From Enterococcus florum (lineage in GTDB: Bacteria; Bacillota; Bacilli; Lactobacillales; Enterococcaceae): a stretch of DNA of 64,000 nucleotides. The notes beneath the pieces are model-generated. The model did not search any database. It saw only the letters and a list, made by a program, of their open reading frames with translations, and was not told where the DNA came from. Location: positions 62,001 through 126,000 of the forward strand of contig NZ_BJCC01000034.1 of assembly GCF_004309355.1 (NCBI RefSeq), read 5' to 3'. A program made the position numbers and the translations under genes. Positions 60,649-64,000 of this stretch are shown piece after piece (within the stretch, counting starts at the first letter, position 1; each line of letters starts with the position of its first letter).

Positions 60649-61680
60649 TTAAACAATAGTTGCCTGCATGGAGCGTTGTTTAGCGGTTTTCGACAGAATC
60701 GAAATCAGTTCGATCACCGTCACCAGAACAATCAATCCGCAGATGATCCATTGAATCGCCTGAGTATCGCCAGTCGAAATATAATGCAGGATATCCCCAT
60801 CCGACCACGTTTGTTCCTGTAATAGGTCAATCAATTCCGAACTGAAAATGTTGCGCTGCGAGAACAAAAAAATCCAAAGTGCGCCAGAAAGCAGACTGTC
60901 TAAAACAGCCAAGAGACTCACCCGTTTCGTCCAACGACGATCAACGATTTTTTGCCCGCACGACACCAATGTCAACAGGATGCAAACGAGAGCAATTGGA
61001 AAAAGTCGGCTGGCGAATTGGTGACTGAATAAAGGCACATGACCGTTTATTGTGCCTGAGGTTGAGAACATAAAAGGCAGTTTTCCTAATGCCTCCAGAA
61101 CTAAAAAGCCGCAGAAAAAACACGTGGCAATGATTTCCGCCACTGGATCGGAGATCGGAATCACTTTGCCAGTAAGGGGCTCTGGTAAGTTCTTGACTGT
61201 CCACTTCTTTTTCCTATTTGAGTCAAGCATGCCCGTCCGTTCTGCGATCACGTATCCAATCGTTACCCAAATCAAGGTCTGCATCGCTGCAGAAAGAGCA
61301 TTCGAGATACTTGTTCGTGTCAATAGTTGAATTCCTTCACTGATTTGAATCCTATTTGTCTGAAATGCCTCGACACCACCATCAATGATCCCTGCAATTG
61401 CTCCGATAATCGCCATGATCGGTACCAATAGTTTCAGTAATCGAAGATAATCATTGTATACTTTCGGCGAGATTAAGTATCGTGGATTCTGACGATACTC
61501 CTCGGCTAAGACCTCGGGAGCACCCATTCTCTCCAACACCTGTTTGACCTCTTCTTCTGATGGATCGTCTGGAAGCATGTCGTAAATATTGCCTGTTAAT
61601 TCTTGCTTCACCTCGTCTTGCTCATTTTCCGGTAAATGATTGATGACTGCCGCTACATATCGGTCAACCCAATTTTTCAT
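60649..61680 (-). CDS. HAAS-type membrane protein paired with PadR (copy 2)
   Basis: A 343-residue protein. The N-terminal HAAS region (WVDRYVAAVINHLPENEQDEVKQELTGNIYDMLPDDPSEEEVKQVLERMGAPEVLAEEY, read here in two parts around residue 30) is followed by six or so membrane spans. It has an insert with RKKKW between spans. It starts 2 bases after PadR copy 2. The same architecture as the gene at 58059 but with little obvious residue identity, so the two modules are old paralogues or independent acquisitions. Role unknown. Confidence 0.82.
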   Translation of the reverse strand: MKNWVDRYVAAVINHLPENEQDEVKQELTGNIYDMLPDDPSEEEVKQVLERMGAPEVLAEEYRQNPRYLISPKVYNDYLRLLKLLVPIMAIIGAIAGIIDGGVEAFQTNRIQISEGIQLLTRTSISNALSAAMQTLIWVTIGYVIAERTGMLDSNRKKKWTVKNLPEPLTGKVIPISDPVAEIIATCFFCGFLVLEALGKLPFMFSTSGTINGHVPLFSHQFASRLFPIALVCILLTLVSCGQKIVDRRWTKRVSLLAVLDSLLSGALWIFLFSQRNIFSSELIDLLQEQTWSDGDILHYISTGDTQAIQWIICGLIVLVTVIELISILSKTAKQRSMQATIV

Positions 61681-61682
61681 TC

Positions 61683-62018
61683 CTACTCCTCCTCGTAAAT
61701 CGCTTCAATACTTGCCTGCATTGCTTGCCATTCTTTCAACAAGTCTATGCGCACAGCGATCCCCATTTCGCTGACGGTATAGTATTTCCGCGGTCGACTT
61801 TCCGTCGTGTCCCAGTCACTACTCAACAAGCCCTGTTTTTCCAACCTTCTCAGCAAAGGATACAATGTATTGGCCTCGACCATCATGCCTTTGTCTTTTA
61901 GCTCCTGCAATAATGCATAACCATAATACGGCCTTTGAAAACTGCCTAAAACAGCTAGGACCAAGCTTCCTCTCTTCATTTCAGTGATGTAACTTTGTAC
62001 GATATCTTTTGCGCTCAT
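61683..62018 (-). CDS. PadR-family transcriptional regulator (copy 2)
   Basis: A 111-residue winged-helix regulator: SYITEMKRGSLVLAVLGSFQ, then YGYALLQELKDKGMMVEANTLYPLLRRLEKQGLLSSDW and the wing RPRKYYTVSEMG. The ATG at 62018 follows GAGAGGTG. It carries the classic PadR start EMKRG, which copy 1 lacks. It is followed directly by its membrane partner. Confidence 0.9.
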   Translation of the reverse strand: MSAKDIVQSYITEMKRGSLVLAVLGSFQRPYYGYALLQELKDKGMMVEANTLYPLLRRLEKQGLLSSDWDTTESRPRKYYTVSEMGIAVRIDLLKEWQAMQASIEAIYEEE

Positions 62019-62143
62019 CTCATCACCTCTCAAAAAGATTATACTGTATGTCGCACAATATAGTCAATTTAACATTATTAAAACCTTCGTATTATTTCTC
62101 TTTCAAATTTGACTAACTTCCATTGCTGTCCCAGCCGCTGCAA

Positions 62144-62176
62144 AAAAGCCTAGAAGATTTTTTAGCCTCTAGACTT
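62144..62176 (-). terminator. Terminator of the DUF3290/DUF421 operon
   Basis: Minus strand: AGTCTAGA and TCTAGGCT enclose an A-rich loop, followed by TTTTTT. Confidence 0.7.
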
Positions 62177-62260
62177 CATATCCTTATTTTTCTATTCTAT
62201 TAAATGGGATAGGGCTTAGTCTCAAAAGAATCCCGCTGAACATGAATAACCCATCGATTA

Positions 62261-62356
62261 CTAACAGCTCCTGAATACTTGGACCACCTGTGAACGGCAA
62301 CGTACCTTCTTTACTTTTTCAAGCGATTCAAAAAGTTTATTCAAACGTTCTTGCAT
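62261..62356 (-). CDS. Possible 31-residue peptide coupled to the DUF421 gene
   Basis: An ATG shares its A with the DUF421 stop (TAATG) and opens a 31-codon frame beginning MQERLNKLFESLEKVKK, an amphipathic, basic helix. It lies inside the same transcript, before the terminator. There is no ribosome-binding site close by, so translation would need coupling. I do not recognise a family. Confidence 0.3.
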   Translation of the reverse strand: MQERLNKLFESLEKVKKVRCRSQVVQVFRSC

Positions 62357-62991
62357 TATATATGATACCCATTCAATCGTAGCTCCCCTGAAACATATTC
62401 CCCAAGATAAACATCGGAAATGCCTTTGAACGACTGCTTCTGGACTTCGGCTGCCAGCCATTCTGCGTCCTTTTCAATCAGCTCTAGCACATCAAGATTG
62501 GCTTGTCCATCCACGATGATCGGATAACGGATATTTTCATCCCCAAATTCAATGATCGTCAGCTGCCCATTTTGTTCCAAAATTGCGCGTTTGACTTTCT
62601 CCACCTCATAGATTCCATTGCTGCGCAGCTTGAACATCAACTCATTCGCTGATATTCCATGGCTTAGACATTCCTTGACATCCACCTCGCCGTTTTGAAT
62701 CAAGCTGACTGGCTTGCCGTCGATAATCAATTTAATGTATCGATTGTGTTCTTTAAGAAATTTCACCAGCATGACCAAAAAGGTCCAAATAATTAATACC
62801 AGCACAAACTGCAAAACACTGATCGAGTCATTGTAGATCACTCCTCCTATGATCCCGCCTAAAACATAATTTTGAACCGCGTCCATTGCTGAGGATGGCG
62901 CAAGATTACCTTTGCCGGAAATATTGATTTGAATGATCAAACAAATAATTCCTAAGACAAACTTGATAATCACTGGGTAATAGATTTGCAT
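62356..62991 (-). CDS. DUF421 (YetF-like) membrane protein
   Basis: A 211-residue protein with three N-terminal spans (IIKFVLGIICLIIQINI, AVQNYVLGGIIGGVIY, LQFVLVLIIWTFLVMLV) and a cytoplasmic part with two repeated alpha/beta units (LIIDGKPVSLIQNGEVDVK, and YPIIVDGQANLDVLELI), the DUF421/YetF pattern. It follows the DUF3290 gene by 12 bases. These pairs are widespread in Firmicutes, and function is unknown beyond links to spore-type or stress-related membrane roles in some relatives. Confidence 0.88.
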   Translation of the reverse strand: MQIYYPVIIKFVLGIICLIIQINISGKGNLAPSSAMDAVQNYVLGGIIGGVIYNDSISVLQFVLVLIIWTFLVMLVKFLKEHNRYIKLIIDGKPVSLIQNGEVDVKECLSHGISANELMFKLRSNGIYEVEKVKRAILEQNGQLTIIEFGDENIRYPIIVDGQANLDVLELIEKDAEWLAAEVQKQSFKGISDVYLGEYVSGELRLNGYHI

Positions 62992-63003
62992 GACGTTTCT
63001 CCT

Positions 63004-63447
63004 TTACTGGTTGACAATAATCTGCGGATTCATCAAAAAAGTCTTACTCAATCGATACGACCCTTGATCCATACTCAGGTTGACAGTATAGTAGGCCTCA
63101 TCGATTTTCACGACCACACCATCTGTCAGCTGCATTGAATTGACCAATACATCCCGTTGCGCCACATTGAATTCATTTGCTACTTCTTTGATAAAAGCCA
63201 CCATCTGAGAAGACTGCGTATAGCGGCTCTTATTCTGAGAGTAATCCGAATATTGTACACCCATCATAAATAGCAAGACCAGCAGCAGCAAAATACTCAG
63301 ATCCCGATACTTGGTTTGCAGCCGATGCCGCATATACAAGCTAAATACGACGATCAAAAAAATAATAGCCAGAAAAATAATGCCATATTTAATGTAGTCA
63401 TTGACATTGGTTTGATTTTCAATAAAGTTGATTCCATAAAAATTCAC
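63004..63447 (-). CDS. DUF3290 family membrane protein
   Basis: A 147-residue protein. The GTG at 63445-63447 (VNFYGINF) is preferred since AGGAGG lies 6 bases upstream; the in-frame ATG five codons earlier overlaps that site and has none of its own. Two spans (YIIFLAIIFLIVVFSLYM-like segment at about 25-45 and LSILLLLVLLFMMGVQY) are followed by an outside domain of about 80 residues. It is the usual partner of DUF421. Confidence 0.85.
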   Translation of the reverse strand: MNFYGINFIENQTNVNDYIKYGIIFLAIIFLIVVFSLYMRHRLQTKYRDLSILLLLVLLFMMGVQYSDYSQNKSRYTQSSQMVAFIKEVANEFNVAQRDVLVNSMQLTDGVVVKIDEAYYTVNLSMDQGSYRLSKTFLMNPQIIVNQ

Positions 63448-63474
63448 AGTAGCCCTCCTCATCTGGAACCTGCT

Positions 63475-63795
63475 TGCTAGACATATACCTTTACTCTCAT
63501 TCTAGCCTGTTTCTTTTTTTACGGCAAAAATCCGCTCTTGAAGCAACTCTTTTCTTGGCATTTGTTCCCCTGATAAATGAATGGCCCGATCATTGCCCAA
63601 GACCCGTTCAACGATTGCGCCCACTAATAGAGGCCGAGCTGATGGATGAATGGTCTATTTAATTGGCGCCGTTCCTGCTAGGCTGCGTGGATCGGCTCTT
63701 TAAATCAGCCACATTTTCTGCTCGCCCTGACTGGTTTGAAGCCCGACGCGATGGCGAATTGATCGAATGGCGGTACCAAAAGAAATCTTAAAAGC
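63475..63795. pseudogene. Decayed coding sequence before the last gene
   Basis: The 390-base gap 63463-63854 has no intact gene but two protein-like fragments. On the minus strand a frame reads SARPLLVGAIVERVLGNDRA and ends ERIFAVKKETG and stop near 63507. On the plus strand a frame reads LFKSATFSARPDWFEARRDG, then ELIEWRYQKKS and stop near 63791. Both lack a supported start. I do not recognise either. They may be pieces of one or two broken genes. Confidence 0.3.
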
Positions 63796-63854
63796 CTTTC
63801 CACACCGCTCCATTTTGTTTACAATAAAATCAGTGATTAATAAGGAGCTGACCT

Positions 63855-64000
63855 ATGAAGGATTACACAAAGGAAAAACCCTTGCGGCATTTGATTGCAC
63901 GCCATTGGGATGAACTAGAGATTAAAGAACGTCTGGAAACATTTGTTCAAGAGCTTAGCAATGGCGGTACTATCACTCCCTTTTTCGTTGGAGATAGTTC
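63855..64000 (+). CDS. Unidentified protein, 3' end outside window
   Basis: Starts ATG with AAGGAG upstream and stays open to the window end (48 codons). The visible N-terminus reads MKDYTKEKPLRHLIARHWDE and continues with an amphipathic helix (LEIKERLETFVQELSNGG) and TITPFFVGDS. No membrane segment is visible. I cannot name the family from this part. It has its own promoter-like TTTACAATAAAAT region just upstream (about 63819). Confidence 0.65.
   Translation, partial: MKDYTKEKPLRHLIARHWDELEIKERLETFVQELSNGGTITPFFVGDS

Noticed and set aside
1-64000. tRNA, rRNA, CRISPR arrays, prophage or origin
   Set aside because: No supporting sequence pattern was seen in any gap.

Overview
The window looks like chromosome of a low-to-middle GC member of the Lactobacillales, most probably an Enterococcus. 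This rests on the gene set: PepX, PepV, a CodY-type opp locus, an OPT peptide transporter, an Lsa-type ABC-F protein, two PadR/HAAS pairs, a DUF3290/DUF421 pair and a giant wall-anchored CnaB adhesin. Species assignment is inference; no rRNA or tRNA gene was seen. Most genes lie on the minus strand, many in tightly overlapping operons ended by clear intrinsic terminators.

Region 1 (1-10.6 kb): a truncated iron-type alcohol/glycerol dehydrogenase, pepX with a small coupled reading frame behind it, an allantoate/carbamoyl-amino-acid amidohydrolase, a membrane-anchored XRE regulator, an acyltransferase-3 membrane protein, and a polyamine-type GNAT acetyltransferase beside a MATE pump. Two gaps hold decayed genes.

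Region 2 (10.6-29.4 kb), peptide uptake and use: oppA-oppB-oppC-oppD-oppF with a DUF3899 gene on the other strand inside the locus; an ABC exporter-type permease and ATPase overlapping a kinase-less PASTA protein; a methyltransferase; an IS5-type transposase relic; an OPT transporter overlapping a PqqD-like protein; pepV; and ppdK. CodY-like boxes lie before oppA and upstream of pepV.

Region 3 (29.5-39.9 kb), sugars and antibiotic protection: a GH13 neopullulanase-type enzyme; an Lsa-like ABC-F gene behind a leader with the signature of ribosome-controlled attenuation; a C39-like relic; and a beta-glucoside system (GntR regulator, PTS EIIC, two GH1 enzymes, ROK kinase) whose three promoter regions share an operator-like motif.

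Region 4 (40-49 kb): a six-gene overlapping operon (CoA-transferase, MaoC hydratase, ketopantoate-reductase-like enzyme, VOC protein, type II dehydroquinase-like protein, TIM-barrel isomerase) divergent from a LysR regulator. It does not match any complete pathway I know and is the best candidate for an undescribed catabolic system. Next comes a flavodoxin-cupin-CMD redox cassette with MerR and a LysR gene broken by an internal deletion.

Region 5 (49-64 kb): a 2921-residue CnaB adhesin with a four-domain block duplicated in tandem and an unusual YPRTN sorting motif; two PadR/HAAS modules around a DadA-like FAD oxidoreductase; DUF3290/DUF421; and a gene cut off by the window end.
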